Source: Sporobacter termitidis DSM 10068
GTDB taxonomy: Bacteria > Bacillota > Clostridia > Oscillospirales > Oscillospiraceae
DNA length: 64,000 nt
Assembly: GCF_900130065.1 (NCBI RefSeq)
Contig: NZ_FQXV01000001.1
Coordinates: 154,572-218,571 of the forward strand
Direction of reading: 5' to 3'
The notes under the pieces were generated by a model that was not told the DNA's origin, made no database searches, and saw only the letters and a list, made by a program, of their open reading frames with translations. Made by a program: the position numbers and the translations under genes. Shown piece by piece: positions 42,164 through 50,781 of the stretch; position 1 is the first letter of the stretch, and each line of letters begins with the position of its first letter.

Positions 42164-43951
42164 TTAATCAACCGGCTCATGCCGGAGAACCGCCGGAACC
42201 GGCAGCGCGTATATCGCTCCGGCGTCTCCGAATTCAGGCGCGGGATTTTCCCCGGCCGACGTTTTGAACACGCTCAGGATTTCCTTCAGCCGGACGGCTT
42301 GTTCCGAAAGCTCCTCACTGGCTGCGGCGCTCTCCCCGGAGGTGGCGGCGTTCGTCTGGACGACCCTCGACACCATGGTGATGCCCTCGTTGATCTGCCC
42401 GATGGCCGCCGCCTGCTCCGCCGACGAGCCGGCGATGGCACGGACGAGCTGCGACGCTTTCTCGACCTCCGCCACGATATGGCCGAGGGCTTCCGCCGTT
42501 TCATTGGCCAGGCGCGCGGCCGCTTCCACCGTTTTGATAGACCCTTGAATGATGGCCGCCGTCTCACTGGCAGCGCCGGCGGAACGCTGGGCCAGCAGCC
42601 TGACCTCGTCGGCGACGACGGAAAAGCCCTTCCCCGCGGTACCCGCCCGCGCGGCTTCGACGGCGGCGTTGAGCGCCAGGATATTCGTCTGGAAGGCGAT
42701 GTCGTCGATGACCTTGATGATCTTGTTGATATTTTTCGAGGAGACGTTGATTTTCTCCATGGAATCCAGCAGCTCCCGCATGCGCGTATTCCCTGATTCC
42801 GCGAGATTTCTGGCACTGGCGGACAATGCGCTGGCCGTCTCCGCGTTTTTGGCGTTGATGGTTGTCTGCGACGAAATTTCCTCCATGGACGCCGTCAGCT
42901 GCTGAATCGAGCTAGCCTGCTCGGCAGCGCCCTGGGACAGCGTGAAGCTGGAGTCGGAAACCATCTGCGCCCCGGAAAGCACATGGTCGGCGGCCAGGCT
43001 GATGGAATCGGCCAGCGCGCCGAACTGCCGGACGAGGTTTAAAAGGCTTCTGCCGAGCAGATCGTTTTCGGACCGGACCGGGACGCTGACCGTCAGTTCC
43101 CCTCCGGCGATTCGCCCGGCCAGCTGCGCCTGCTCCCGGATGCTCTCTACGAGCTTGTTGAACGACAGGGCAAGCTTCCCTATCTCATCCCTGCGCTTTT
43201 TGATATTGTGGTCCCCCGGCTGGAGAACCGCGTCGATATCGACGTCGCCGGCCGCCAGAAGCTGCGCGATCGCGGTCATGACCGTTATGGGATAGCCGAT
43301 GTTCCTGGACAGGAATATTCCCAGCAGCACGGAGATGACGATGCTTGCGGCCATCGTCGCGAACATGACGATCCGAAAGGTATTCCCCATCACCTGCATC
43401 TGGCTGTAGCTCTGGTCGGCCTCTCTCTGCTTCAAAGCCACCAGGTCGTCAATGGTTTTTTCCGTATCGGTCGCGATCATGTCGCCCTGGTTTCCATCCT
43501 CGTTGATCAGACTCAGCGCCATCGATGTACTGCCCCGGTCGATGAGACCAAACTCATCCTCGCGGAAAGCCTGAAATTTGCCCACGGACTTTTCGACCGC
43601 GTCGATGGCGGCGGCCGCCTCCGACTGGGCATCAATACCTTTTTTCAGATTGGCGATGCTGTCGGCGATCCGCGCGTCGGCTTCCCTAACCTCGCTGATC
43701 AGCTTTTCCCGCTGCTCCTTTTTGTCCAGGGAGTATTCCTCGATGATCGCGCGCTCCGTCTGATAATCCTTAACCAGCGTCACAAGATACTTTGACTGGG
43801 AGGTATTCGTTTCATAGGTGTGTTTGCTTTTTGACAGATTATCGCCGATGATAAACAAGCCGACGGCGCCCGTCACTATCGCCAGGATGGCAATAACAAC
43901 AAAGCTGACCGTAAACTTTCTGGAAATGCTCAAATCGCTGAACCACTTCAT
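42164..43951 (-). CDS. Methyl-accepting chemotaxis protein
   Basis: A 595-aa membrane receptor. A first helix ([21 protein letters not shown], about 14-34), a helical extracellular sensor of about 155 residues (four-helix-bundle type), a second helix ([20 protein letters not shown], about 190-209), a HAMP domain and a long signalling coiled coil, with the hairpin tip around [20 protein letters not shown] (about 428-447). It lacks the C-terminal pentapeptide that tethers CheR. The ligand is unknown. GGAAGGAG precedes the ATG. No flagellar or che genes are in the window. Confidence 0.94.
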   Translation of the reverse strand: MKWFSDLSISRKFTVSFVVIAILAIVTGAVGLFIIGDNLSKSKHTYETNTSQSKYLVTLVKDYQTERAIIEEYSLDKKEQREKLISEVREADARIADSIANLKKGIDAQSEAAAAIDAVEKSVGKFQAFREDEFGLIDRGSTSMALSLINEDGNQGDMIATDTEKTIDDLVALKQREADQSYSQMQVMGNTFRIVMFATMAASIVISVLLGIFLSRNIGYPITVMTAIAQLLAAGDVDIDAVLQPGDHNIKKRRDEIGKLALSFNKLVESIREQAQLAGRIAGGELTVSVPVRSENDLLGRSLLNLVRQFGALADSISLAADHVLSGAQMVSDSSFTLSQGAAEQASSIQQLTASMEEISSQTTINAKNAETASALSASARNLAESGNTRMRELLDSMEKINVSSKNINKIIKVIDDIAFQTNILALNAAVEAARAGTAGKGFSVVADEVRLLAQRSAGAASETAAIIQGSIKTVEAAARLANETAEALGHIVAEVEKASQLVRAIAGSSAEQAAAIGQINEGITMVSRVVQTNAATSGESAAASEELSEQAVRLKEILSVFKTSAGENPAPEFGDAGAIYALPVPAVLRHEPVD

Positions 43952-43984
43952 AACCTTGCTCCTTCCGACACACTGTATTTAAAC

Positions 43985-44012
43985 AAAAAGCCAGAGACAT
44001 AACCGTCTCTGG
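43985..44012 (-). terminator. Terminator-like hairpin in the chemoreceptor leader
   Basis: CCAGAGAC and GTCTCTGG form a perfect 8-bp stem (44012-44005 with 43998-43991) followed on the minus strand by CTTTTTG, about 35 nt before the chemoreceptor ATG. It could be an attenuator or a second terminator behind tsf. Confidence 0.55.
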
Positions 44013-44108
44013 TCAAGTTTCAATAATTTTTTTATCTTTTATAACATATATCGTGCTTTTTTGCAAGTTAATACATCCAAAAATTCATAAACGAAAATTT
44101 TTCCCCGA

Positions 44109-44152
44109 GATAAACAGATTCCGTGCCCGATAAGGCACGGAATCTGTTTATC
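44109..44152 (-). terminator. Terminator of rpsB-tsf
   Basis: A perfect 19-bp stem (44109-44127 with 44134-44152) and a 6-nt loop, 15 nt after the tsf stop. The T-run after it is short, but the stem is very stable. Confidence 0.75.
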
Positions 44153-44166
44153 ATGACTTTGTTATT

Positions 44167-45099
44167 TTACTTGACAAGCTTGGAGATTTCTTCGGCGAAG
44201 TTTTCCTGCTTCTTTTCGATGCCCTCGCCTTTTTCAAAACGCGTAAACGCTTTGACGGCGATCGTGCCGCCGAGCTCCTTGGCCACCTGCTTGACATGCT
44301 GTTCGACCGTGACCTTGTTCTCCTTGACATAAGGCTGGTTTAAAAGGCAGATATCCTCATAATACTTGTTGATACGGCCCTTTACCATGTTCTCCGCGAT
44401 CTGACGGGCTTTGTCGTCCGGCAGATTCTTGGCCTTGTTTTCCTCGATGGCTTTGTGGAGCTGGATTTCTCTTTCCTTCTCCAGATCGCCGGTGTCGACA
44501 GACGCGGGATCGAGGTACAGGGGGCGCATCGCGGCAATCTGCATCGCAATGTCCTTGCCGAGGGTGACCACGGCGTCCGTATTGGAGATATTGGCAACCT
44601 CCATATTGACCAGAACACCGATTTTGCCGCCGGCGTGGACATACGGCACATTCAGGCCCGTGGTGTAACGCGCGAAACGGCGAACACTGATGTTCTCGCC
44701 GATAACGAGGACCATTTCCTGCTGCATCTCGCGGACGGTCTTGTCCGAGCCGGGATATTTGCTGTCAAGCAGCGCCTCAAGGTCCGCGGGCGCGTTTTTC
44801 GCGGCGGCGGCGGCGACATTCTTGACGAAGTCGACGAATTTCTCGTTCTGGGCCACAAAGTCCGTCTCGGCATTGACCTCGACGACGATGCCCACATTAT
44901 CGATAACGGCAGCATAGGCGATGCCCTCAGCGGCGACCCTGCCGGCCTTTTTCTGGGCGGCGGCAAGACCTTTTTCACGCAGCCAGTCGATGGCCTTCTG
45001 CATGTCCCCGTCGGACTCTGTCAGCGCTTTTTTGCAGTCCATCATACCGACGCCCGTCATCTCGCGGAGATCCTTGACGTCCTGAGCTGTAAATGCCAT
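44167..45099 (-). CDS. tsf: Translation elongation factor Ts
   Basis: EF-Ts recycles EF-Tu by exchanging GDP for GTP. The N-terminal TVGMMDC-type motif is seen as VKDLREMTGVGMMDCKKAL, and IGVLVNMEVANIS and VIGENISVRRFARY lie in the core. At 310 aa it is near the usual Clostridia length. It follows rpsB by 2 bp, the classic arrangement. Confidence 0.97.
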   Translation of the reverse strand: MAFTAQDVKDLREMTGVGMMDCKKALTESDGDMQKAIDWLREKGLAAAQKKAGRVAAEGIAYAAVIDNVGIVVEVNAETDFVAQNEKFVDFVKNVAAAAAKNAPADLEALLDSKYPGSDKTVREMQQEMVLVIGENISVRRFARYTTGLNVPYVHAGGKIGVLVNMEVANISNTDAVVTLGKDIAMQIAAMRPLYLDPASVDTGDLEKEREIQLHKAIEENKAKNLPDDKARQIAENMVKGRINKYYEDICLLNQPYVKENKVTVEQHVKQVAKELGGTIAVKAFTRFEKGEGIEKKQENFAEEISKLVK

Positions 45100-45101
45100 A
45101 G

Positions 45102-45863
45102 TTATTGTGCCTCCTCAACTGCTGCGTCTTTATCTGTCGTTTCTTCCTTCGGCGCCGCGGCTTCCTCGGAAGCGGTGTCGGCGCCCTGGCGGCCTTCCTG
45201 AACGGCGCTGGCCATAGCCTGGGAAATGAGGCGGATGGCGCGGATAGCGTCGTCGTTCCCGGGGATGATATAGTCGATCTCATCGGGATCGCAGTTGGTG
45301 TCAACGATCGCGACGATGGGGATCTTCAGCTTGCGGGCCTCGGCGATGGCGTTGCGCTCCTTGCGCGGGTCGATGATGAAGAGCGCTCCGGGGAGCTTTT
45401 TCATGTCCTTGACGCCGCCGAGATATTTTTCGAGCTTTTCGATCTCATTGGTGAGCTTGATAACTTCCTTCTTCGGGAGCATGTCAAACGTGCCGTCCTC
45501 CTGCATCTTGCGCAGCTGGGCCAGACGGTCAATACGGGTACGCATCGTCTTGAAGTTTGTGAGCATGCCGCCAAGCCATCTGGCGTTGACGTAGAACTGC
45601 CCGACGCGCTCGGCTTCTTCCTTCACGGCGTCCTGAGCCTGCTTCTTCGTGCCGACAAAAAGGATCGAGCCGCCGTTTTCGCTCAGCGTTCTGACGAAAT
45701 TGTAGGCTTCCTCCAGCTTTTTGACCGTCTTCTGCAGGTCGATGATGTAGATGCCGTTGCGCTCCATATAAATATAGGGAGCCATTTTGGGGTTCCAGCG
45801 CCGCGTCTGATGGCCGAAGTGCACACCGGCCTCCAGAAGCTGTTTCATTGAGATTACTGACAT
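45102..45863 (-). CDS. rpsB: 30S ribosomal protein S2
   Basis: A 253-aa protein with the S2 hallmarks [16 protein letters not shown]-like start ([20 protein letters not shown]), [28 protein letters not shown] and [16 protein letters not shown]. The start at 45863 (MSVISM) follows TGGAGG; the frame opens 22 codons earlier without a site. The C-terminus has an acidic Ala/Glu tail. It is first in the rpsB-tsf operon. Confidence 0.97.
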   Translation of the reverse strand: MSVISMKQLLEAGVHFGHQTRRWNPKMAPYIYMERNGIYIIDLQKTVKKLEEAYNFVRTLSENGGSILFVGTKKQAQDAVKEEAERVGQFYVNARWLGGMLTNFKTMRTRIDRLAQLRKMQEDGTFDMLPKKEVIKLTNEIEKLEKYLGGVKDMKKLPGALFIIDPRKERNAIAEARKLKIPIVAIVDTNCDPDEIDYIIPGNDDAIRAIRLISQAMASAVQEGRQGADTASEEAAAPKEETTDKDAAVEEAQ

Positions 45864-45971
45864 TTGTTTTCCTCCAATTTTTGTTTTTCCTCCAGTCCCA
45901 TCTACTCCCGCGCCAACCTTGCGGCACATGACGCGAAATCCGGTGACTGTGCGTTTTTTACAGCAGGTAGT

Positions 45972-46000
45972 ATTTTAACAGATACTGCCTGGAAAATCAA
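45972..46000 (-). promoter_or_regulatory. Promoter of rpsB-tsf
   Basis: TTGATT (46000-45995), a 17-bp spacer and TAAAAT (45977-45972), about 109 nt before the rpsB ATG, leaving a leader of about 100 nt. Confidence 0.6.
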
Positions 46001-46160
46001 GTGGTATTATTATATACAGATTTCTTCGATTCAGCAGGGCATTTTAAAAAGTTCGCGCGCCGGCAAAGCTGCGGCGGCAAATCGCCGAATAAAAATAACC
46101 TGCACGCCGGATCGACGCACAGGTTAAACGCTTTATCATTGTTTTTCCGGCCGTTCCCGG

Positions 46161-46439
46161 TCATACCCAGGCGCCTTTGCGGCGCTTTTCGCGCCTGAAC
46201 GTCCCGTCCACCTCGATCAGAATGATGTCGTCGCCGATGCGGCGGATGCACTCCCAGGGAATGACGAAATCGTCCTCATGCCAGAACAACCCAAAAAAGC
46301 GGCATGGGCCCGGTACCACCAGCGCCAGGATATTGCCCGTGAGCGTGTCAAGAAGCACGTCGCAGACAAAGCCCAGTCGAAAGCCGTTGCATATGTTAAT
46401 GACCTCCTTGCACCGGAGATCCGCAATCCTGCATTGCAC
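46161..46439 (-). CDS. ylmC: YlmC/YmxH-family PRC-barrel protein
   Basis: A 92-aa small beta-barrel: RIADLRCKEVINICNGFRLG and IPWECIRRIGDDIILIEVDG are typical of YlmC/YmxH sporulation-associated proteins. Start GTG at 46439 (VQCRIAD), directly behind a perfect AGGAGG; the ATG-opened longer frame reaches 46526 but has no site. In Bacillus ymxH lies in a mother-cell sporulation region, though its role is unclear. It is a single gene upstream of rpsB. Confidence 0.85.
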   Translation of the reverse strand: MQCRIADLRCKEVINICNGFRLGFVCDVLLDTLTGNILALVVPGPCRFFGLFWHEDDFVIPWECIRRIGDDIILIEVDGTFRREKRRKGAWV

Positions 46440-46673
46440 CGAAATACCTCCTGTCTGAATCGAGACGGTTTGTTCGCTTCCCTTCAATTCTATTCTTTTA
46501 TATATATATAAATGACACGGCCTCAATCAAAACAGCGGCGGCACTTGCTCTTCTCCCATGCCGGTCATTGCGGCCGATTGGCGGCGTCCGGGGTTGTAAC
46601 GGCGAGATATCGAGATAAAATGGCGGCATAGCGCGGGATTATGGACAATAAAATCAAAATTTCACGGAATAGG

Positions 46674-46702
46674 TTGTAATTCTGCGTTTCTTGTATTATA
46701 AT
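46674..46702 (+). promoter_or_regulatory. Promoter of the corA leader
   Basis: TTGTAA (46674-46679), a 17-bp spacer and a perfect TATAAT (46697-46702). Transcription would start near 46709, leaving a 220-nt leader before corA. Confidence 0.7.
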
Positions 46703-46709
46703 CTATTCG

Positions 46710-46770
46710 CAGCCAAATCATCGTCAGATGAGGCTTTTGGCCGTCATTCGATATGACGGTTTTTTTATTC
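46710..46770 (+). promoter_or_regulatory. Structured leader RNA with terminator upstream of corA
   Basis: The leader begins with GCCAAA-TCATC-GTCA-GATGA-GGCT-TTTGGC (46710-46741), a two-part hairpin, immediately followed by the terminator CCGTCAT-TCGAT-ATGACGG-TTTTTTT (46741-46767). The T-run is long, so most transcripts should stop here unless something intervenes. It matches none of the metal riboswitches I know (M-box, NiCo, yybP-ykoY). Confidence 0.6.
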
Positions 46771-46791
46771 TGAATCACGGAGGTGAACGGC

Positions 46792-46881
46792 ATGGACGGA
46801 GACGCTGGCGGTAACGGCAACATACGACTATTTCAGCACAAACGGGGTTTGTCTGCCATGCCGCGCACGCGGTCTTTTTGA
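46792..46881 (+). CDS. 29-codon upstream ORF (possible leader peptide) before corA
   Basis: ATG at 46792 is preceded by an excellent CGGAGGTGAACGGC site, better than that of corA itself, and the frame ends with TGA at 46881, 47 nt before the corA ATG. The peptide starts MDGDAGGNGN and ends basic (KRG, PRTRSF). A hairpin CCGCG-CA-CGCGG overlaps its last codons. Leader peptides control Mg2+ transporters in enteric bacteria, so translation of this frame might sense Mg2+ or other cues. That it is translated is inference. Confidence 0.5.
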   Translation: MDGDAGGNGNIRLFQHKRGLSAMPRTRSF

Positions 46882-46928
46882 CTGGGCATATAAACCCTCG
46901 ACTCAGACAATATAATGAGGGTGATATT

Positions 46929-47861
46929 ATGATTAATTTCTACAAATCCGTGAATGACGAGCTTGTCGCCTGTCCGTCTTTTGAAGAGGGCGCCTGGGTG
47001 CATATGACCAATCCCACGGAAGACGAGGTCAGCCTCGTCTGCAAAGCCACATCCATCGAGGCCGATTTTGTCAGGCCGGCCCTCGACGAGGAGGAGCGTC
47101 CCCGCATCGAAACGGACAATGGGCAGACGCTGATCCTGGTCGACATCCCCACTCTGGAAAACGACGGGGCGACAAACGTATTTTCCACCATACCGCTCGG
47201 TATTGCTTTTACAAAAGAAGCCATCGTCACCGTTTGTCTCAAGGAAACGCCGATTTTAAACGATTTTATCAACAAGCGCGTCAAATCGTTCTACACATAT
47301 TTCAAAAGCCGCTTTATCCTGCAAATCCTGTTCAAAAGCGCGACACTTTACCTCAGCTATCTCCGCAGTATTGAAAAAATCAGCAATAAGATCGAAAATG
47401 ACTTGCAGAAATCCATGAAAAACAAGGAGCTTGCCCAGCTCCTGAAGCTTGAAAAAAGCCTTGTTTACTTTTCCACGTCGCTCAAGTCAAACGAATCGGT
47501 GCTTGAAAAAATGCTCAAGCTGGAGGCCATCAAAAAATTCGAGGAGGATCAGGACCTGCTGGAAGACGTCATTATCGAAAACAAGCAGGCCATTGAGATG
47601 ACGAACATTTACAGCAGTATTCTGAGCGGCACAATGGACGCCTTTGCTTCCATCATCTCCAACAACCTGAACATCGTGATGAAATCGCTGACGATCATCA
47701 CGATCGCCCTGTCCGTGCCGACGGCGATCTCCGGTTTTTTCGGGATGAATGTCCCGAATTTCTGGGAAAACAGCCACTTGGCGTTTCCAATCATCGTGGG
47801 GGGCTCCGTGCTCCTGTCGGCCATTACGTCGTTTCTTTTGCTCAGAAGGCGTTTATTCTGA
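46929..47861 (+). CDS. corA: CorA-family magnesium/cobalt transporter
   Basis: A pentameric divalent-cation channel, 310 aa. The long N-terminal cytosolic part (residues 1-245) is followed by two C-terminal helices with the selectivity motif GMN in FFGMNVPNFW and the short basic end. The start at 46929 (MINFYK) follows GAGGGTGATATT; the frame extends upstream to 46878 without a site. An unusual leader with a terminator and an upstream ORF precedes it, and a terminator follows at 47876. Confidence 0.94.
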   Translation: MINFYKSVNDELVACPSFEEGAWVHMTNPTEDEVSLVCKATSIEADFVRPALDEEERPRIETDNGQTLILVDIPTLENDGATNVFSTIPLGIAFTKEAIVTVCLKETPILNDFINKRVKSFYTYFKSRFILQILFKSATLYLSYLRSIEKISNKIENDLQKSMKNKELAQLLKLEKSLVYFSTSLKSNESVLEKMLKLEAIKKFEEDQDLLEDVIIENKQAIEMTNIYSSILSGTMDAFASIISNNLNIVMKSLTIITIALSVPTAISGFFGMNVPNFWENSHLAFPIIVGGSVLLSAITSFLLLRRRLF

Positions 47862-47875
47862 GCATGAACATATTG

Positions 47876-47912
47876 AAAGCGCCTGCCATCCGGCAGACGC
47901 TTTCCTTTTATT
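47876..47912 (+). terminator. Terminator of corA
   Basis: AAAGCGCCTGCC and GGCAGACGCTTT form a 12-bp stem with one mismatch around a 4-nt loop, followed by CCTTTTATTTT. Confidence 0.7.
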
Positions 47913-47930
47913 TTGTCCCAAAATCACGGG

Positions 47931-48155
47931 TTATCCCTGTCTGAGGTTGCCCTCGCCGTCGTAAAAGGCGTCGCCGGCCAGACGCAGTATGCCTTTGCCG
48001 TCGATAAAATTATCGCCGTCGGCACGCAATACCCCTTCAAAATCGTAATAGTTTTCGCCCGGCTGCCTGACGTGCCCCTGGTAATCGATAAACGCTTCGC
48101 CGGGCAGTCGCAATCGGCCCTCCGCGTCGTAATAACTTTCGGACTTTGAATACAT
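47931..48155 (-). CDS. 74-aa protein made of five 14-residue repeats
   Basis: A small protein consisting almost entirely of tandem 14-residue units of the pattern [FY]-x-D-x-x-G-x-[LV]-R-x-x-G-[DE]-x: the units start at YYDAEG, FIDYQG, YYDFEG, FIDGKG and FYDGEG, with LR or VR and PGE, AGD or DGD following. YD-rich turns recall WG or MORN-like beta repeats. Start at 48155 (MYSKSES) with TGGAGG upstream. The function is unknown. It lies convergent to corA and divergent from ylxM. Confidence 0.72.
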   Translation of the reverse strand: MYSKSESYYDAEGRLRLPGEAFIDYQGHVRQPGENYYDFEGVLRADGDNFIDGKGILRLAGDAFYDGEGNLRQG

Positions 48156-48383
48156 GCCCTTTCCTCCAGATAAATTCGCGTGCCGCCAACTTCCAATTCC
48201 TGTAGCGGCATTTATATATTTACATTTAATGATACGGAACCGCCGCCCTGTTGTCAAGCAAAAAGCGGTACCTGACAAGTAATAATACTTTATATTTATT
48301 CTTGACTTTTGGGCGGGCATCCTGTATCATAGGAATCTGTAAAGCAATACTACTTAACACGTTAACACGCGGAGGCGATATCT

Positions 48384-48737
48384 GTGACGGGCGACAAGCT
48401 GCAAATGACGATGCTGCTGGACTTTTACGGCGACCTGCTCACGGATAAGCAGCGCGAATACTATGATCTCTATCATAACGAGGACCTCTCCCTGTCCGAG
48501 ATCGCCGAGAACGTCGGCATCACGCGTCAGGGCGTCCACGATATCATCGTCCGGGCCGAGAACACGCTTTTGGAAACGGAGCGGAAAACGGGTCTCATCA
48601 AACGGTTTTCAGAGATGCAGGCCGAGATTGCCAGGGCGCTCATTCTGGCCGAGGACATCAAAAGGCAGACGGAAAACGAACACACGGCGGCGATGGCGGC
48701 GCAGCTCGCCGAAGTGCTGACAGCGCTGAAAGGTTAG
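48384..48737 (+). CDS. ylxM: YlxM-family SRP-associated regulator
   Basis: A 117-aa helix-turn-helix protein resembling sigma region 4: MTMLLDFYGDLLTDKQREYY and LSLSEIAENVGITRQGVHDI. It regularly precedes ffh in Firmicutes and is thought to modulate the signal recognition particle. The start is GTG at 48384 with GGAGG upstream. ffh begins 5 bp after its stop. The C-terminal helix (about 75-115) is amphipathic and may form a coil. Confidence 0.93.
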   Translation: MTGDKLQMTMLLDFYGDLLTDKQREYYDLYHNEDLSLSEIAENVGITRQGVHDIIVRAENTLLETERKTGLIKRFSEMQAEIARALILAEDIKRQTENEHTAAMAAQLAEVLTALKG

Positions 48738-48742
48738 GAACC

Positions 48743-50128
48743 ATGGCATTTGAGAGCTTATCCGAAAAACTGAACGCCGCGTTCAAAAAGCTCCGCGGTA
48801 AGGGCCGGCTGCACGAGGCCGACGTCAAGGAAGCCATGCGGGAGGTGCGCCTGGCGCTTCTGGAGGCGGACGTCAGCTATAAGGTCGTCAAGGATTTTAT
48901 CAATACCATCAGCGCGCGCGCCGTCGGCGCGGACGTGCTGGAGAGCCTTTCCCCCGCCCAGATGGTCATCAAGATCGTCAACGAGGAGCTCGTGCGCCTG
49001 ATGGGCAGTACCAACGCCAAGCTCCAGATTTCGTCGAAGCCGCCCACGGTCGTCATGCTCGTGGGTCTGCAGGGCGCCGGCAAGACGACCAACGGCGCAA
49101 AGCTGGCCGCCCTCATGCGCAAAACCCAGGGCAAGCGGCCGCTTCTGGTGGCGTGCGATATCTACCGTCCCGCCGCGATCAAACAGCTTGAAACAGTAGG
49201 CGCGCAGCTGGACATTCCCGTCTTCCAGATGGGCACGGCAAATCCCGTCGATATCGCCAAGGCCGCCATCGCCCACGCCAATAAGCACGGCAACGACATG
49301 GTGTTTCTTGATACCGCCGGGCGCCTCCATATCGACGAGGCGCTTATGGAGGAACTGAAAAATATTAAGGCCGCGGTGGACCCCGCCGAAATCCTCCTCG
49401 TCGTCGACGCGATGACGGGCCAGGACGCCGTGAACGCGGCCACCGCCTTTAACGACGCTTTGGGGATCGACGGCATCATGCTCACAAAGCTGGACGGCGA
49501 CGCCAGAGGCGGCGCAGCCCTCTCCGTCCGGGCCATCACGGGTAAGCCTGTCAAATTCGCCGGTACCGGCGAAAAGCTCGACCAGATCGAGGTCTTCCAC
49601 CCCGACCGGATGGCCTCCCGCATCCTCGGCATGGGCGACGTACTGACGCTCATTGAAAAGGCCGAGCAGAACTTTGACGAGAAGAAAGCCCGGGAGATGG
49701 CCGAAAAGCTCTCCAAAAACAGGTTCACCCTCACCGATTACTATGAGCAGCTCACGCAACTTAAATCCATGGGCAGCCTGTCCGATATCGCGGGCATGCT
49801 TCCCGGCGTCGACGCCAAGGCTTTGGCCGGCGCATCCGTGGACGAAAAGGCCATCGGCAAGACGGAGGCCATCATTCTGTCCATGACGAGGCAGGAGCGC
49901 GAGAACCCGACGGTTCTGAACTCCAGCCGCAAAAAGCGCATTGCCGCCGGCAGCGGGACGCAGGTGGTCGATATCAACCGGCTCCTAAAGCAGTTTGAAA
50001 CGATGCAGGCACTGACAAAGCAGATGTCGAAAGGCAAAATGCCGGCCATGCTCGGCGGGGGCAAAATGGGCAGGAATCTCGGCGGCATGAAAAATCCAAA
50101 GGGCAAAAAAGGCCTGTTCGGCTTTTAA
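48743..50128 (+). CDS. ffh: Signal recognition particle GTPase Ffh
   Basis: Ffh binds signal peptides at the ribosome and delivers them to the membrane. The N domain is followed by the GTPase with GLQGAGKTT (G1, about residue 107), DTAGR (G3), and TKLDGDARGG (G4), then the Met-rich M domain (KQMSKGKMPAM, near 430), which binds the signal peptide and 4.5S RNA. At 461 aa it has the usual length. RBS AGGTTAGGA precedes the ATG. It begins a conserved ffh-rpsP-khpA-rimM-trmD block. Confidence 0.97.
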   Translation: MAFESLSEKLNAAFKKLRGKGRLHEADVKEAMREVRLALLEADVSYKVVKDFINTISARAVGADVLESLSPAQMVIKIVNEELVRLMGSTNAKLQISSKPPTVVMLVGLQGAGKTTNGAKLAALMRKTQGKRPLLVACDIYRPAAIKQLETVGAQLDIPVFQMGTANPVDIAKAAIAHANKHGNDMVFLDTAGRLHIDEALMEELKNIKAAVDPAEILLVVDAMTGQDAVNAATAFNDALGIDGIMLTKLDGDARGGAALSVRAITGKPVKFAGTGEKLDQIEVFHPDRMASRILGMGDVLTLIEKAEQNFDEKKAREMAEKLSKNRFTLTDYYEQLTQLKSMGSLSDIAGMLPGVDAKALAGASVDEKAIGKTEAIILSMTRQERENPTVLNSSRKKRIAAGSGTQVVDINRLLKQFETMQALTKQMSKGKMPAMLGGGKMGRNLGGMKNPKGKKGLFGF

Positions 50129-50149
50129 CTTATGCCCGCGAGGTGAAAA

Positions 50150-50184
50150 GCTTCTTCGGTCGCTTTGCTCCCTCAAAATGACGC
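50150..50184. repeat. TTCTTCGGTCGCTT-type intergenic repeat
   Basis: A sequence of the form CTTCTTCGGTCGCTTTGC...CTCAAAATGACGC between ffh and rpsP. Similar elements are widespread between genes in Clostridia. It interrupts an otherwise compact operon. Confidence 0.5.
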
Positions 50185-50256
50185 AATCAGCTCAGGCAGT
50201 CGAATACAAGTGCGTATTTACTGATATAGAAACTAAAATTTACGGAGGCAGTTATC

Positions 50257-50496
50257 ATGGTTAAAATCAGACTTCGCCGAATGGGCGCAAAGAAAAATCC
50301 CTACTACAGGATCGTCGTCGCCGATTCTCTTTCCCCCCGCGACGGCCGTTGCATCGAGGAGATCGGCGCTTATGACCCTCTGGCAGAGCCCGTCGTCCTC
50401 AAGGTCAACGCCGAGCGCGCGCAGTATTGGATCAAGAACGGCGCGCAGCCGACAGATACAGTGAAGGCTCTTCTGAAAAAAGCCGGCGCTGTTTGA
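50257..50496 (+). CDS. rpsP: 30S ribosomal protein S16
   Basis: A 79-aa protein with the S16 start [20 protein letters not shown] and the usual [13 protein letters not shown]. It follows ffh by 128 bp with a strong AGGAG-like site (GGAGGCAGTTATCATG). khpA follows 14 bp later. Confidence 0.97.
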   Translation: MVKIRLRRMGAKKNPYYRIVVADSLSPRDGRCIEEIGAYDPLAEPVVLKVNAERAQYWIKNGAQPTDTVKALLKKAGAV

Positions 50497-50510
50497 TCGA
50501 GGGTACGCCG

Positions 50511-50741
50511 ATGAAAGATTTGCTCATCTATATCGCGCAAAATCTGGTGGACAACCCCGATGAAGTGACGGTGACGGAAAAAGAGACGGATTCCGAAACG
50601 GTTTTCGAGCTCCGCGTTTCTCCGAGCGATATGGGAAAGATCATCGGCCGTCAGGGAAAGGTCGCCAAGGAAATCAGGGCGCTCATGCGCGCCGTGGCCA
50701 TGAAGCAGGGCAAGCGCATCAGCATCGATATCGTCGACTGA
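50511..50741 (+). CDS. khpA: KH-domain RNA-binding protein KhpA
   Basis: A 76-aa single KH domain with the GxxG loop in MGKIIGRQGKVAKEIRALM. KhpA forms a complex with KhpB and binds many RNAs, influencing cell division and cell size in other Firmicutes. GAGGG precedes the start at 50511 (MKDLL). It lies between rpsP and rimM as usual. Confidence 0.96.
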   Translation: MKDLLIYIAQNLVDNPDEVTVTEKETDSETVFELRVSPSDMGKIIGRQGKVAKEIRALMRAVAMKQGKRISIDIVD

Positions 50742-50744
50742 AAA

Positions 50745-50766
50745 AGGCGGATGAATCCGCCCCCAT
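50745..50766. repeat. GGCGGAT/ATCCGCC palindrome
   Basis: A short palindrome of the window's family, here GGCGGATGAATCCGCCCCCATG, in the gap before rimM. It is inserted inside an operon; on the minus strand it reads CATGGGGGCGG, resembling the GTAGGGGCG start. Confidence 0.45.
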
Positions 50767-50781
50767 GTAAAGGATCATATC

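Noticed and set aside
43952-44166. c-di-GMP riboswitch before the chemoreceptor
   Set aside because: Only two simple hairpins are present, with no GNRA/tetraloop-receptor or conserved aptamer core.
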